64,000 nt of DNA, taken from the NCBI RefSeq assembly GCF_009689585.1, contig NZ_AP018694.1:3425001-3489000 (forward strand), written 5' to 3'. A program made the translations under genes and the position numbers. The notes beneath the pieces are model-generated. The model saw only the letters and a list, made by a program, of their open reading frames with translations. It was not told the DNA's origin and did no database searches. This document shows positions 8,593 through 17,483 of the stretch, piece after piece (the stretch's first letter is position 1; each line of letters opens with the position of its first letter). The stretch is from Aquipluma nitroreducens. Lineage in GTDB: Bacteria > Bacteroidota > Bacteroidia > Bacteroidales > Prolixibacteraceae.

Positions 8593-9174
8593 TTATTTCT
8601 CTACGTTAACGTACATGTTGCCTTTTAGATTCTTGATGTGATAGGACGTAAAATCCTGATTTGACTCAAACCCGATGCCAGTATACACCTGATCTTTTTG
8701 AATGATTTTTACGAACTGGTCGGAGTAAATTTTTTTGTTTTTGGTGTCCCACACCAGATATTCGGTTTTGAGCGTGTCGCCTTTTAAGTTGACAGCAATC
8801 ACATTATTTTTGGCTTCCCATCGATCCTCGCCGGTGAAATTTTTGGCGTATTGGGCAGTTATACTTGAGATAACGTTCATTTTGGCATCGTACTCTACAA
8901 TTTTCACTCCCTTAGGAAATTCAATGTAAGGATCTTTTTCGTTGTCGTGCTTGATTAGCAGTGGTGTTTGCATTTTAGACCGAATGATCGACGAATCGGA
9001 TACAAGCATTTCAAACCCTTCGGCAGTGATTGCCGGTAAATCTTCAGTACTGGTAACCGTCTTTATTTTGGAAATTTCGTTTTCGCACGAACCCAATAGC
9101 ATTGTTAGCAAGACAATGAATGAGAAAAATGTCACTTCCCAAATTCGAAATCTTTTTAACTTTTTGAATTGCAT
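8593..9174 (-). CDS. lptC: LPS export ABC transporter periplasmic protein LptC
   Basis: This ~193-residue protein starts with a hydrophobic segment (VTFFSFIVLLTMLLGSC) that could be an anchor or a lipoprotein signal with Cys in the lipobox. The rest matches the LptC/OstA-like jelly roll: repeated beta-strand signatures such as GVKIVEYDAKMNVISSITAQYAKNF and WEAKNNVIAVNLKGDTLKTEYLVWD. LptC passes lipopolysaccharide from the LptBFG transporter to LptA. I use ATG at 9174; upstream only a TTG at 9207 is possible. It ends 8 bp before the CNNM gene. Confidence 0.82.
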   Translation of the reverse strand: MQFKKLKRFRIWEVTFFSFIVLLTMLLGSCENEISKIKTVTSTEDLPAITAEGFEMLVSDSSIIRSKMQTPLLIKHDNEKDPYIEFPKGVKIVEYDAKMNVISSITAQYAKNFTGEDRWEAKNNVIAVNLKGDTLKTEYLVWDTKNKKIYSDQFVKIIQKDQVYTGIGFESNQDFTSYHIKNLKGNMYVNVEK

Positions 9175-9284
9175 ATGATTTACTGCATTAATGCTTGTTT
9201 TTGCCAAGATAGAATAAATTTTACATTTTGGAACGACCCAACGTGCGTTGAAAGATTAAAGCTAAAAATAAAATGTGTTAAAAT

Positions 9285-9323
9285 GAAGTGAGCCATGAGC
9301 ATTATTTACTCATGGCTCACTTC
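9285..9323 (-). terminator. Strong hairpin after the outer-membrane barrel gene
   Basis: A perfect 15-bp stem (9285-9299 with 9309-9323) encloses a 9-base loop, about 30 bases past the barrel gene stop. The T-run on the minus strand is modest, so termination is likely but not certain. Confidence 0.65.
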
Positions 9324-9353
9324 CTCAAATCGTAATTTTTTGTGTTTTGACGA

Positions 9354-10652
9354 TTAATCAAATTTGCGTTTTACAAACCAATAGTCGTATAAATTCAGGT
9401 ACAGACTAAATTTGGTATAGTTGTTTCTTACGAGGTTATCTTTTGTTGTTCCTTGTTTGCCAAATTCAAGCGCAAAATTGGCAGTTGATTTTGATTTCGG
9501 AAATGGGAATCCAGCTCCAAAGCTTACTCCAAATTCTTTAATCTGATGGTTGTTTAATTTCAGGTACGAACTTTCATGATGAAGTCCGGCTCTGTATCTC
9601 ACTCTGCTAAAGTAGTTTCTTATTGAAAAGGCATTTGGAATGTATTCAAATCCGGCAGAAATGCGACTCTGATCAACTAAATCGACATTATCGGTGGCCG
9701 GGTTGTATAGTTTTTCTCCGAAGAAAGTGGCTTTACTCCATGCTGCATGATAATAGTCAACATTGACTTCTAGCTTGTTTACTTTATTGTACGATAACCC
9801 GATTCCGAATGTTGACGGCAGTTTAATGATGCCTTTGCTTTCAGGAATAAATTCAAGGGTGTCAGAAAGAGAACTTGAACTTACAGTTATTATCTTTTGC
9901 GAATATAACCGATGAAGCGCTGTTACGTCTGACTGTTTTTCGAATGTGACACCAAGGGTTAAATATTGATTTTTTTTAATTTCCTGATCATATTGAAGTC
10001 CGTAAGTAAGCGTAAAATCGCGAAGACGGGTTCCTTCAACTTTTGAAATGTAGAACAAGTCGGCACTATCAAAGCCAATTCCAGTATTCTGAGTTATCCG
10101 GCCAAAAATATAATTCAAGTTAGCACCTACCGACAAACCTTTAAACGGGCTGATTGATGCTCCAAAGAAGGCTTTTGAGTTCGTTCCATCGCCTGAATAA
10201 CTGTGATAAACGTTTCCAACTCCTGTCACGGCTTCGGTAAAGGCAACCTCGTAGCCCATATCAGAAAATGGCTGAATCCCCATTCCTGCACCTAACCATT
10301 TTGTTACCGGCCAACTCAGCGAAAAATATCTGAAATTGACGTCGTTGGCATTCATTTTCCCGGTAGAACTCTTGTATTTCGAATAGGTACCATCGATACC
10401 AAAATCGAATATAAATGATAAACTATCATTTGCATCGTAAGAAGCCGGATTCGCAGAATTGATCTGAACGCTGTGACGACTACCAAGTGAAGCTCCTCCC
10501 ATGGCAGCTGTACGGCCATAACCATATTGGTGCAAATCACCTAATCCATATCTTGAAAAAGGAGATGTTGTGTTGTTATTTTGCGCAATGCCAGATAATC
10601 CGCAGAAAATCAAAACGATAGCGACTGATAGTGCATTATTTATTTTTAGCAT
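9354..10652 (-). CDS. Outer-membrane beta-barrel protein (FadL/OmpP1-like)
   Basis: The 432 residues begin with a signal peptide (LSVAIVLIFCGLSGIAQ). Next comes NTTSPFSRYGLGDL, a motif found at the start of a Bacteroidota barrel family. Alternating beta-strands rich in aromatic ends follow to a C-terminal YWFVKRKFD. It resembles the OMPP1/FadL/TodX superfamily of long-chain or hydrophobic-substrate channels, but no substrate can be assigned. It overlaps the 3' end of coaX by 17 bases, so the two are translationally linked. The neighbourhood coaX - barrel - lptC recurs in this phylum, pointing to an envelope role. Confidence 0.72.
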   Translation of the reverse strand: MLKINNALSVAIVLIFCGLSGIAQNNNTTSPFSRYGLGDLHQYGYGRTAAMGGASLGSRHSVQINSANPASYDANDSLSFIFDFGIDGTYSKYKSSTGKMNANDVNFRYFSLSWPVTKWLGAGMGIQPFSDMGYEVAFTEAVTGVGNVYHSYSGDGTNSKAFFGASISPFKGLSVGANLNYIFGRITQNTGIGFDSADLFYISKVEGTRLRDFTLTYGLQYDQEIKKNQYLTLGVTFEKQSDVTALHRLYSQKIITVSSSSLSDTLEFIPESKGIIKLPSTFGIGLSYNKVNKLEVNVDYYHAAWSKATFFGEKLYNPATDNVDLVDQSRISAGFEYIPNAFSIRNYFSRVRYRAGLHHESSYLKLNNHQIKEFGVSFGAGFPFPKSKSTANFALEFGKQGTTKDNLVRNNYTKFSLYLNLYDYWFVKRKFD

Positions 10653-11373
10653 TGTATTCCAGGATCCTGTTTAAACCAATTAGGGTTATATTAAAGTGTA
10701 CAAATATGGTATAATTTAATTTTTTATCAAAAAAAATAGAATCACCCCCAGTCATAACGATCTGTAAATTCTGATAATTTTTGTTAAATAATTCGATAGT
10801 TTGAGCAATCTCGTATAAAATTCCATTTTGAACTCCGGCACGGATGGCATCGGTTGTGTTTCGTCCAATGTGTTGAAAATCATCAGAATGATTAACTAAA
10901 GGAAGCTTCCCGGTAAATTGATTCAGCGCTTTAAAACGCATTTGCAGTCCAGGTGAAATATTTCCGCCAATAAACTCATTCTTTTCTGAAACCAGATCGT
11001 AAGTTATGGCAGTTCCAGCGTCGATTATCAGTATATTCTGATCGTGGAAGAGCTCGTTTGCCCCAACGGCTGCAGCAAGCCTGTCTTTTCCCAGAGTTTC
11101 CGGCGTTTCATATAAATTTTTAATCGGAATCTCGGTTCGATGGTCAAGTTCAATGAAAAAATCAAAATTTCCGGATAAAAATTGAAGCAACTCGTCGTTA
11201 ACGGGTTTTACGCTCGAAAGAATGGCCTGGTTTAATTGAGGATGTTCATCTTTGAGCATTTTTAAATGATTTACTGTTAATTGCTCGATCGGAACATTAA
11301 ACATTAAATCGTGCTGATTGAACAAAGCAATCTTTGTGCGACTATTACCGATATCGATTACGAGATTGAGCAA
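10636..11373 (-). CDS. coaX: Type III pantothenate kinase
   Basis: CoaX phosphorylates pantothenate, the first step of coenzyme A synthesis. The 245 residues carry the ASKHA-fold signatures: the phosphate-1 motif LVIDIGNSRTKIALF at the N terminus, ETLGKDRLAAAVGA, ILIIDAGTAITYDLV, FIGGNISPGLQMR, and VVMTGGDS near the end. Length is normal for the family. The start appears to be TTG at 11373, since no ATG precedes the conserved DIGNSRT segment. It lies 3 bp after nadC and overlaps the barrel gene downstream. Confidence 0.92.
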   Translation of the reverse strand: MLNLVIDIGNSRTKIALFNQHDLMFNVPIEQLTVNHLKMLKDEHPQLNQAILSSVKPVNDELLQFLSGNFDFFIELDHRTEIPIKNLYETPETLGKDRLAAAVGANELFHDQNILIIDAGTAITYDLVSEKNEFIGGNISPGLQMRFKALNQFTGKLPLVNHSDDFQHIGRNTTDAIRAGVQNGILYEIAQTIELFNKNYQNLQIVMTGGDSIFFDKKLNYTIFVHFNITLIGLNRILEYNAKNK

Positions 11374-11375
11374 GG

Positions 11376-12218
11376 TTAATCTTCGATTCGTTGACTGATA
11401 TCCATCGCACTAACCGAGTGGGTGAGTGCACCGATTGAAATATAATCGACTCCGGTTGCAGCAACGTCGCGTAAGCGTTCGAGGGTAATATTTCCTGATG
11501 CTTCTATCTTTGCCCTGCCGGCAATCAATTGAACTCCTTTGCGCATGGTTTCCAGATCCATATTATCGAGCATGATAACGTCAGCTTTTGAATCAATGGC
11601 TTCCTGAACCTGCTCAAGTGTAGTGGTTTCAACTTCAATTTTAATTCCATGGTCAACACTGGCGCGCACCGCTTTTACTGCCGCAGCAATTCCGCCAGCC
11701 ACTTCAATGTGATTGTCTTTGATCATGGCCATGTCGTGCAGCCCGAGACGGTGATTACTGGCACCTCCGGTTTTTACAGCATATTTGTCAAGCTTGTTGA
11801 AGCCTGGAAGTGTTTTGCGTGTATCCAAAATCACGGTCTGAAAATCTTTAACAGCATCGGCATATATGGCTGACATTGTTGCAATACCCGATAAACGCTG
11901 CAAAAAATTAAGAGCAGTTCGTTCGCCAGTCAGCAATGCACGGTAGGTTCCTTCGAACTCAACCAATACATCACCTTTCTTAACTTTCGAGCCGTCTGGT
12001 GTCAGTTCATTCCAGATCAAATCCTGATCAAGTTTTCTGAAAACCATTTCGGCAACCGGAAGTCCTGCAACTACACCATCACTTTTGGCAACCATTTTAG
12101 CTTTTCGCCTTAATTCTGAAGGGACTATGTTATCTGTTGTAATATCACCTTCGCCGACATCATCTTTTAGTGCCAGGTCGATTAGAATGATAGCTGCTTC
12201 TTTTACTTTTTTGTTCAT
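11376..12218 (-). CDS. nadC: Nicotinate-nucleotide pyrophosphorylase (quinolinate phosphoribosyltransferase)
   Basis: NadC converts quinolinate and PRPP to nicotinate mononucleotide. The 280 residues match the family over full length: VGEGDITTDNIV, GTYRALLTGERTALNFLQRLSGIAT, ILDTRKTLPGFNKLDKYAVKTGGASNHR and DVIMLDNMDLE, which include the phosphate- and quinolinate-binding residues. It lies 3 bp downstream of nadB, so the two form a de novo NAD unit. nadA is not in the window. Confidence 0.95.
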   Translation of the reverse strand: MNKKVKEAAIILIDLALKDDVGEGDITTDNIVPSELRRKAKMVAKSDGVVAGLPVAEMVFRKLDQDLIWNELTPDGSKVKKGDVLVEFEGTYRALLTGERTALNFLQRLSGIATMSAIYADAVKDFQTVILDTRKTLPGFNKLDKYAVKTGGASNHRLGLHDMAMIKDNHIEVAGGIAAAVKAVRASVDHGIKIEVETTTLEQVQEAIDSKADVIMLDNMDLETMRKGVQLIAGRAKIEASGNITLERLRDVAATGVDYISIGALTHSVSAMDISQRIED

Positions 12219-12221
12219 ATT

Positions 12222-13811
12222 CTATTTTCTGATTTCCTGAAATTTAAACTGATGGTCTATCTGCTGAATCAGGTGAGCGCAAAAATTCGGGTCTTCCGAT
12301 TGATAATCTTCCCGAATATGTCCGCCACGGCTTTCTTTTCGAATTAATGCCGATTCGCAAATGAGGCTGCAAATATCAGTAATGTGTTTGATTTTTAAAA
12401 GATTGTATTCTGTAATTTTTTCAGGTAAATGGTTTTTTATCTCCTGAAGTTCTTTTATTGCTTCGTTTAATTTTTGGGCCGAACGTACGATTCCTGCCTT
12501 TTTACTCATTAGCGTTGCAATCTGGTTTTTAGTCTCCAGGAAGAAGGTTTCATTGGCGTTATCCACGTGAATGATATTTATTTCTGGCATACTAAATGCA
12601 ATTTCTCTTTCTGCATTTGCTTTTTCGGCTGCCCGTTTCCCGAAAACGAGGCATTCGAGCAGCGAGTTACTTGCCAGCCTGTTGGCTCCCATAACTCCGG
12701 TTGAAGCGACTTCGCCGCAGGCAAACAGTCCTTTGACGTTGGTTTCTCCATTCAGGTCGGTCTGTATTCCTCCAACCATGTAGTGCGCTGCCGGTGATAT
12801 TGGCAACAGGTCGCTAGTCAGGTCGATGTTGTATTTTAATAAGGTATGGTATATCGTTGAGAACCGTTTTTTTATGGTTTCCGGATCGAGGTGTTTTAAA
12901 CTCAGGTAAACGAAATCGGAATGGTGAATCTGCAACTGATTGTAAATTTCAAAGGCCACCACATCGCGGGGAGCAAGTTCTGCAAGAGGATGACTGTGCT
13001 GCATAAACCGTTCGCCTTCTTTATTAAGTAGCCATGCACCTTCGCCACGAACAGCTTCGCTGATCAGAAATGCGTCTTCGCCCGGAATATAAAGGGCCGA
13101 TGGATGGAACTGGATAAATTCGATGTCGGCTAATTTGGCGCCAGCGTGGTATGCCAGTGCAATTCCGTCGCCAGTGGCGGTATGCGGATTGGTTGACCGA
13201 TCGTAAATGCGAGATAATCCTCCGGTTGCGATAATGGTTGATTTTGATCTGAAAATAATGTTATTTCCGCTGACAAAGTCGAAAGCCTGAACTCCAGAAC
13301 AAGTCTGATTTTCAACCAAAAGTTCAACAACAGTGGTGTACTCGAAGGCCGAAATGTTATTTTGCTCCTTAACACGGTTCAGCATAAATAAAGTGAGTCC
13401 TTTCCCGGTTGCATCTCCTCCGGCATGGAGGATACGGCGATGACTATGACCACCTTCCAGCCCAAGAACAAATCCGTCATTTTCTTTGTCGAATTGCATT
13501 CCGAGCTGAATTAATTCCTGTACACAACTTTGTCCTTCGCGAACCAGTATTTCTACAGCATCCAAATCGCAAAGCTCGCGGCCTGCAGTCAGAGTGTCCT
13601 GAATGTGCGATTCAAACGAATCTTCAGGAGCCGTAACAGCGGCGATGCCGCCCTGAGCATAATATGAGTTACTGGTATCGAGATGAGATTTGGTAATGAT
13701 GGCAACACTTCCGTTTTTCGAAGCGTGATAAGCAGCCGTAAGTCCGGCTAACCCACTTCCTACGACAATGGTGTCAAATTCTTTAATTTCAGTTGAATGA
13801 AGATCTGCCAT
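12222..13811 (-). CDS. nadB: L-aspartate oxidase
   Basis: NadB is an FAD enzyme that oxidises L-aspartate to iminoaspartate for quinolinate synthesis. The 529 residues begin with the dinucleotide-binding fold DTIVVGSGLAGLTAAYHA (GxGxxG at residues ~18-23). SYYAQGGIAA, HRRILHAGGDATGKG, EFIQFHPSALY, EAVRGEGAWLLN, PAAHYMVGGI and the C-terminal NRLASNSLLECLVFG segment follow, all family hallmarks. It heads the nadB-nadC-coaX-barrel run. A TACCTTTG element lies 27 bases before the ATG. Confidence 0.95.
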   Translation of the reverse strand: MADLHSTEIKEFDTIVVGSGLAGLTAAYHASKNGSVAIITKSHLDTSNSYYAQGGIAAVTAPEDSFESHIQDTLTAGRELCDLDAVEILVREGQSCVQELIQLGMQFDKENDGFVLGLEGGHSHRRILHAGGDATGKGLTLFMLNRVKEQNNISAFEYTTVVELLVENQTCSGVQAFDFVSGNNIIFRSKSTIIATGGLSRIYDRSTNPHTATGDGIALAYHAGAKLADIEFIQFHPSALYIPGEDAFLISEAVRGEGAWLLNKEGERFMQHSHPLAELAPRDVVAFEIYNQLQIHHSDFVYLSLKHLDPETIKKRFSTIYHTLLKYNIDLTSDLLPISPAAHYMVGGIQTDLNGETNVKGLFACGEVASTGVMGANRLASNSLLECLVFGKRAAEKANAEREIAFSMPEINIIHVDNANETFFLETKNQIATLMSKKAGIVRSAQKLNEAIKELQEIKNHLPEKITEYNLLKIKHITDICSLICESALIRKESRGGHIREDYQSEDPNFCAHLIQQIDHQFKFQEIRK

Positions 13812-13837
13812 CTGAAGATTGTTTTCTTACAAGGGCG

Positions 13838-13845
13838 CAAAGGTA
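13838..13845 (-). promoter_or_regulatory. Candidate -7 element for the nadB operon
   Basis: The minus strand reads TACCTTTG, a match to TAnnTTTG, 27 bases upstream of nadB. The -33 box is not evident. Confidence 0.45.
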
Positions 13846-13933
13846 TAAAAACAGATCGACAGGAGCATGACAAACGGCATTTTGTGTGTTACTCGCATGG
13901 TTTCTTAACTCAAATAGTATATTTGGAAGAAAC

Positions 13934-14626
13934 TTATTCTTTAATTTCTAGCATGAATCCGCTTCCGTGTATGTTGCGGATTTCGACTGACTCATCGTCA
14001 GCAAAGAATTTCCGGAGTTTGGTGAGGTAAACATCCATGCTGCGGGCGGTAAAATAACCATCGTCGCCCCATATTTTTCGGAGTGCGGTTTCGCGTGGTA
14101 GCAACTCGTTCCGGTTGTCGCAAAGCATTTTTAGCAGTTCTGCTTCTTTGGGCGATAGCTTTTGCTTCGAATTGTCGTGTTCGAGGGTTCGCAATTTGAA
14201 ATCGAACTGATAAGTGCCGATTTGATAAAAGTCTGATTCTTTGGATTGGTTCCCATTTCCTCTTTTTAAAATGGCCTTAAGTTTAAAAATAAGGACTTCG
14301 GTATCGAATGGTTTGGTGATGTAATCGTCGGCACCAATTTTATAGCCTTTCAAAACATCCTCCCGAAGGTTTTTTGCGGTCAGAAAAAGAATTGGAACAA
14401 CTGAATTCAGCTTCCTGATTTCTGAGCCGATGGTGAATCCGTCAACATTAGGCAACATCACATCCAGAATACAGATGTCGTAACTACTTTTATTGAATTG
14501 GGGTATAGCAAGTTGCCCATCATCTACCCAATCGACTTCAAAATCGTTGATTTCGAGATAGGATTTCAGGACAGCACCAAAACTGAGATCGTCCTCAACC
14601 AGAAATATGTGGGGTTTTGTGGTCAT
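13934..14626 (-). CDS. OmpR-family response regulator (RprY-like)
   Basis: The 230 residues contain a receiver domain (acidic pair in VEDD, phospho-acceptor Asp55 in CILDVMLPN, conserved Lys105 in DYITKPF). A C-terminal OmpR/PhoB winged helix follows (LSPKEAELLKMLCDN, RSMDVYLTKLRKFF, IRNIHGSGFMLEI). Its partner is probably the kinase at 15824-17479. The gap between them now holds an IS630 element whose end lies 33 bases from this ATG. A possible -7 element (minus strand TATCTTTA, 14648-14655) lies just outside the element, so the insertion may have replaced the upstream half of the promoter. Confidence 0.9.
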   Translation of the reverse strand: MTTKPHIFLVEDDLSFGAVLKSYLEINDFEVDWVDDGQLAIPQFNKSSYDICILDVMLPNVDGFTIGSEIRKLNSVVPILFLTAKNLREDVLKGYKIGADDYITKPFDTEVLIFKLKAILKRGNGNQSKESDFYQIGTYQFDFKLRTLEHDNSKQKLSPKEAELLKMLCDNRNELLPRETALRKIWGDDGYFTARSMDVYLTKLRKFFADDESVEIRNIHGSGFMLEIKE

Positions 14627-14694
14627 TATTCAGGATAAATTTATAGTGTAAAGATATTAAGTAATAAGAATAATATAATGTCGTATTTATTTGT

Positions 14695-15084
14695 TTGTAT
14701 GCTATAATACTGAAAATAGAGGAGATTGAAGCCTTAGAGTCTTGTAGTAAAAACTCTAATAATACAATCAGAAAACGCAGTCAATGCCTTCTTTTATCTA
14801 ACCAAGGAAGGACGATTATTGACTTGGCCAGCATTTTTGATGTTGACCGCAGAACCATCGAACGTTGGTTCGATAATTGGGAAAAAGAGGGCGTGGGTTC
14901 TCTTCCAATTACAACCGGCAGAGGAGTAAAAACACGACTTAAGGGTCTTGAAGATGTACTTTCTGAGCAATTAGAAATTCATAGCAGAAATCTAAAAAAT
15001 GTGCTCCTTCATTTAGAAGAAAAGCACAACATTAGAATCTGCAAAAAGACCTTGCAGAATTTTTTAAAAGATACTAGGCTATAG
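14695..15084 (+). CDS. IS630 transposase, N-terminal HTH part (orfA)
   Basis: This 129-residue frame has the paired helix-turn-helix of IS630 transposases: RKRSQCLLLSNQGRTIIDLASIFDVDRRTIERWFDNWEKEG, then a second HTH ending in CKKTLQNFL. It probably starts at TTG 14695. It ends at 15084 shortly after a TTTTTTAAAAG run. The DDE half continues in the +1 frame from 15068, and the protein sequence joins smoothly (FLK then ILGYRWKRARLSL) if one base is skipped there. This is either programmed frameshifting or a one-base inactivation. Confidence 0.85.
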   Translation: MYAIILKIEEIEALESCSKNSNNTIRKRSQCLLLSNQGRTIIDLASIFDVDRRTIERWFDNWEKEGVGSLPITTGRGVKTRLKGLEDVLSEQLEIHSRNLKNVLLHLEEKHNIRICKKTLQNFLKDTRL

Positions 15085-15682
15085 ATGGAAACGAGCTCGA
15101 CTGTCTTTAAAAAGATTACGCAAACAAGATGAATTTGAATTAAGACAAGGACAAATAGATAGCCTGAAACAATTGGAAGATAGCGGATTCATTGATCTTT
15201 ACTTTGGTGATGAAAGTCATTTTGGACTTACTCCAAATGTACCTTATGCCTGGCAAACGAAAGAAAATCCGATATTGCTACCTGCCGCCAAAGGGAGATT
15301 TCTAAATGTTGTGGGTTTAATGAACCGTAAAAACAAACTATTCTTTGATGTACTTGAATCCACATTCAATTCTGACAAATTAATTTGTTTTATGGACGAT
15401 TTTGTTGCGCAAACTATTAAAAAGACGATTGTAATACTTGATAATTCGCCTATACACAGATCTAAAAAATTCAAAGCTAAAATCCAGATGTGGAGAGAGC
15501 AAGATGTATATATTTTCTTCTTACCTCCATATTCACCCGAATTGAATTTGATAGAAATATTGTGGCGTAGGATCAAATATCAATGGCTGAGTTTTGATGC
15601 ATATCTCTGTTTTCAGAATCTCAAAGAACGATTGTTAAATGTCTTACAAAATGTAGGTATAAAATACGACATTATATTTTAA
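15068..15682 (+). CDS. IS630 transposase, C-terminal DDE part (orfB)
   Basis: The frame is open from 15068 and begins with the family-typical KILGYRWKRARLSLKRLRKQ. A TTG at 15173 is the first usable start if translated alone. The catalytic triad is visible: Asp in YFGDESHFGL, Asp in VILDNSPIHRSK and Glu in SPELNLIEILWRRIK. All three are present, so the catalytic core looks intact. The frame runs into the right terminal repeat. Expression as a full transposase needs a +1 (or -2) shift near 15061-15070. Confidence 0.85.
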   Translation, partial: KILGYRWKRARLSLKRLRKQDEFELRQGQIDSLKQLEDSGFIDLYFGDESHFGLTPNVPYAWQTKENPILLPAAKGRFLNVVGLMNRKNKLFFDVLESTFNSDKLICFMDDFVAQTIKKTIVILDNSPIHRSKKFKAKIQMWREQDVYIFFLPPYSPELNLIEILWRRIKYQWLSFDAYLCFQNLKERLLNVLQNVGIKYDIIF

Positions 15683-15719
15683 CCATTACTTAATGCTGAT
15701 AAACAAAAGGATGATTTTA

Positions 15720-15823
15720 TTTCTCTTTCCCTTTTACCTTTTTGCTCCTAAGCAACCGGAAATTGTCATTAGTCATTGGTAAAAAGTTTAAAAGCATCTT
15801 CCCGAATGACTGATGACTATTTT
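15720..15823. repeat. Low-complexity tract after the kinase stop codon
   Basis: The tract holds short degenerate direct repeats such as GTCATTAGTCATTGG and GAATGACTGATGAC, plus pyrimidine-rich runs, immediately downstream of the minus-strand kinase gene. It resembles the other post-stop tracts in the window in position and style. Confidence 0.45.
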
Positions 15824-17479
15824 CTAATCTCGAATAAACGGAATGAAGACTTCAAAACTACTTCCTTTTCCTTGCTCACTGTGTACCGTAATGTTTCCGT
15901 GGTTCGCTTCCAGAATGGCCTTCACATAGCTCAGTCCGAGTCCGAAGCCTTTTACATTATGAATGTTTCCGCTCGTTTGGCGATAGAAGCGCTCGAAAAT
16001 ACGACTTTGAACCATTTTGGTCATGCCAATTCCTTTATCTTCAATCGTGATTAGTATTCCTTTGCTGGTGTTTCGGGTGGCGATTTTAATTTCCGGGGCG
16101 TTTAACGAGTATTTATTGGCATTGTCGAGCAGGTTGTAAATCAGATTGGCAAAGTGGTTGACATCACTTGTTGCCACCGGATTGACAGCTTGAAAATCAC
16201 TGTCGATTGTTCCACCTTTTTTCTCAACCTGAAGCACAATGCTTTGCATGGCGTTTTCAATGACTTCGTGCAAGTTGAAGGCTTCCCAGTTGAATTCAAA
16301 TTCTTTTTTATCGAGCCTGGCAATGGTTAAAATATCTTCAACCTGTCGGTTCATTCGTAAATTTTCTTTTTTAATCATCCCGATAAAATACCTGATTCGC
16401 TCCGGGTTTTCAATCACTTTCTGATTCGAAATAGAATCGGCTGCGACAGAAATGGTTGCAATCGGGGTTTTAAACTCGTGCGTCATATTGTTGATGAAAT
16501 CCGACTTCATTTCCGAAATTTTCTTTTGCTTCAGAATGAAATAAATACTAACAGCAAAAGTAACCAGAACAATAACTGAAAAAATCAGGGAAATCATCAA
16601 TAACCAATTGATTGTTTTGTATATAAACGATTCTTTTTCAGGAAAATAAACTGATAGCTTTATGTTTTTCTGGAAAATATCGTTTGGGAACATATTTACT
16701 TTGTAATTGCTTTGAGCCAGAAGGATGGAATCTGCTTTTACTGTTTTGGATGAAATTAGCGAATCTTTGATGATCCCAATCTCAAATGGGATGGGAATGT
16801 TGCGGTTTTTGAGTTCCATCGTTAATACTTCTTTTACGCGATCAATCGACACATCCTCTTCCCACATCGAAATTTCCTGAACGACCTTGTTGGCAACCCG
16901 TTTCAGTTGGTCGGTTTTGACTTCAAATCTTCGTTTTATGCCAGATGCCGAATCGTTCCATTCTTCGTATTGACCGACAAGCGAATCCATTTTATGAATA
17001 CCATGCGAATATAGTGAGTCTAAATTTTGGGCAAGGCTATCTTTATTTATTATGACAACTTTCTTATTGCGTCCATAACCCAATCTGTTGTTTTTGGTCG
17101 AAATATGATATTGAATGCCTTTTTTACTTCTTTCTCCTTTCACGATCATCTCAATTTGTTGGGCTGATGGCTTTGGTTGGATCAGTCTCCTTTGGGATTT
17201 CGATCCTTCAAAATTTGGGGATGGTGGGGGAGGAGGTGGAGGTGGCACAGCATCAGGAAGATTAGCTGTGTCGCCCAAAGCAAAATGATTAATCATCCTG
17301 AAATCTTGCAACGTTTCAAGCCGGTTAGTTGTGCCGTTCAATGCTTCGCTAACACTGCGGTCGAACAATTCATTTCTAACCCGAATGGCATTGTTCATCC
17401 ATACCAACTGAATGATAATGATTCCGAGAATCGAAATACCCATTAGCGCGATAAGCCCTGTGATGATTTTCTTGTTCAT
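15824..17479 (-). CDS. Sensor histidine kinase (RprX-like)
   Basis: This 551-residue inner-membrane kinase has TM1 at residues ~5-29, a periplasmic sensor region of ~260 residues containing a run of eight prolines (residues ~79-86), TM2 at ~291-317, then HisKA with His334 in NNMTHEFKTPIATIS. An HATPase domain with N, G1 and G2 boxes follows (NLLDNANKYS, EDKGIGM, GFGLGLSYVKAI). It is the likely partner of the regulator at 13934-14626. The divergent Pro/Met-rich exported protein upstream could be a sensed partner or a target. A -7 element lies only 5 bases before the ATG, implying a nearly leaderless mRNA. Confidence 0.9.
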   Translation of the reverse strand: MNKKIITGLIALMGISILGIIIIQLVWMNNAIRVRNELFDRSVSEALNGTTNRLETLQDFRMINHFALGDTANLPDAVPPPPPPPPSPNFEGSKSQRRLIQPKPSAQQIEMIVKGERSKKGIQYHISTKNNRLGYGRNKKVVIINKDSLAQNLDSLYSHGIHKMDSLVGQYEEWNDSASGIKRRFEVKTDQLKRVANKVVQEISMWEEDVSIDRVKEVLTMELKNRNIPIPFEIGIIKDSLISSKTVKADSILLAQSNYKVNMFPNDIFQKNIKLSVYFPEKESFIYKTINWLLMISLIFSVIVLVTFAVSIYFILKQKKISEMKSDFINNMTHEFKTPIATISVAADSISNQKVIENPERIRYFIGMIKKENLRMNRQVEDILTIARLDKKEFEFNWEAFNLHEVIENAMQSIVLQVEKKGGTIDSDFQAVNPVATSDVNHFANLIYNLLDNANKYSLNAPEIKIATRNTSKGILITIEDKGIGMTKMVQSRIFERFYRQTSGNIHNVKGFGLGLSYVKAILEANHGNITVHSEQGKGSSFEVFIPFIRD

Positions 17480-17483
17480 GATT

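Larger units (their letters stand above)
14660..15690 (+). mobile_element. IS630-family insertion sequence
   Basis: The 1031-bp element is bounded by ~30-bp imperfect terminal inverted repeats. The left end starts AGTAATAAG and the right end, reversed, AGTAATGGT; both then share AATATAATGTCGTATTT. It is flanked by TA on each side (14658-14659 and 15691-15692), the target duplicated by IS630/Tc1 elements. Two reading frames encode the HTH and DDE halves of the transposase. The element sits between the kinase and response-regulator genes, transcribed against both. Confidence 0.9.

Noticed and set aside
13934-17479. Loss of the two-component system through the IS insertion
   Set aside because: Both coding regions are intact with all key residues; only their spacing and possibly the regulator's promoter are affected.
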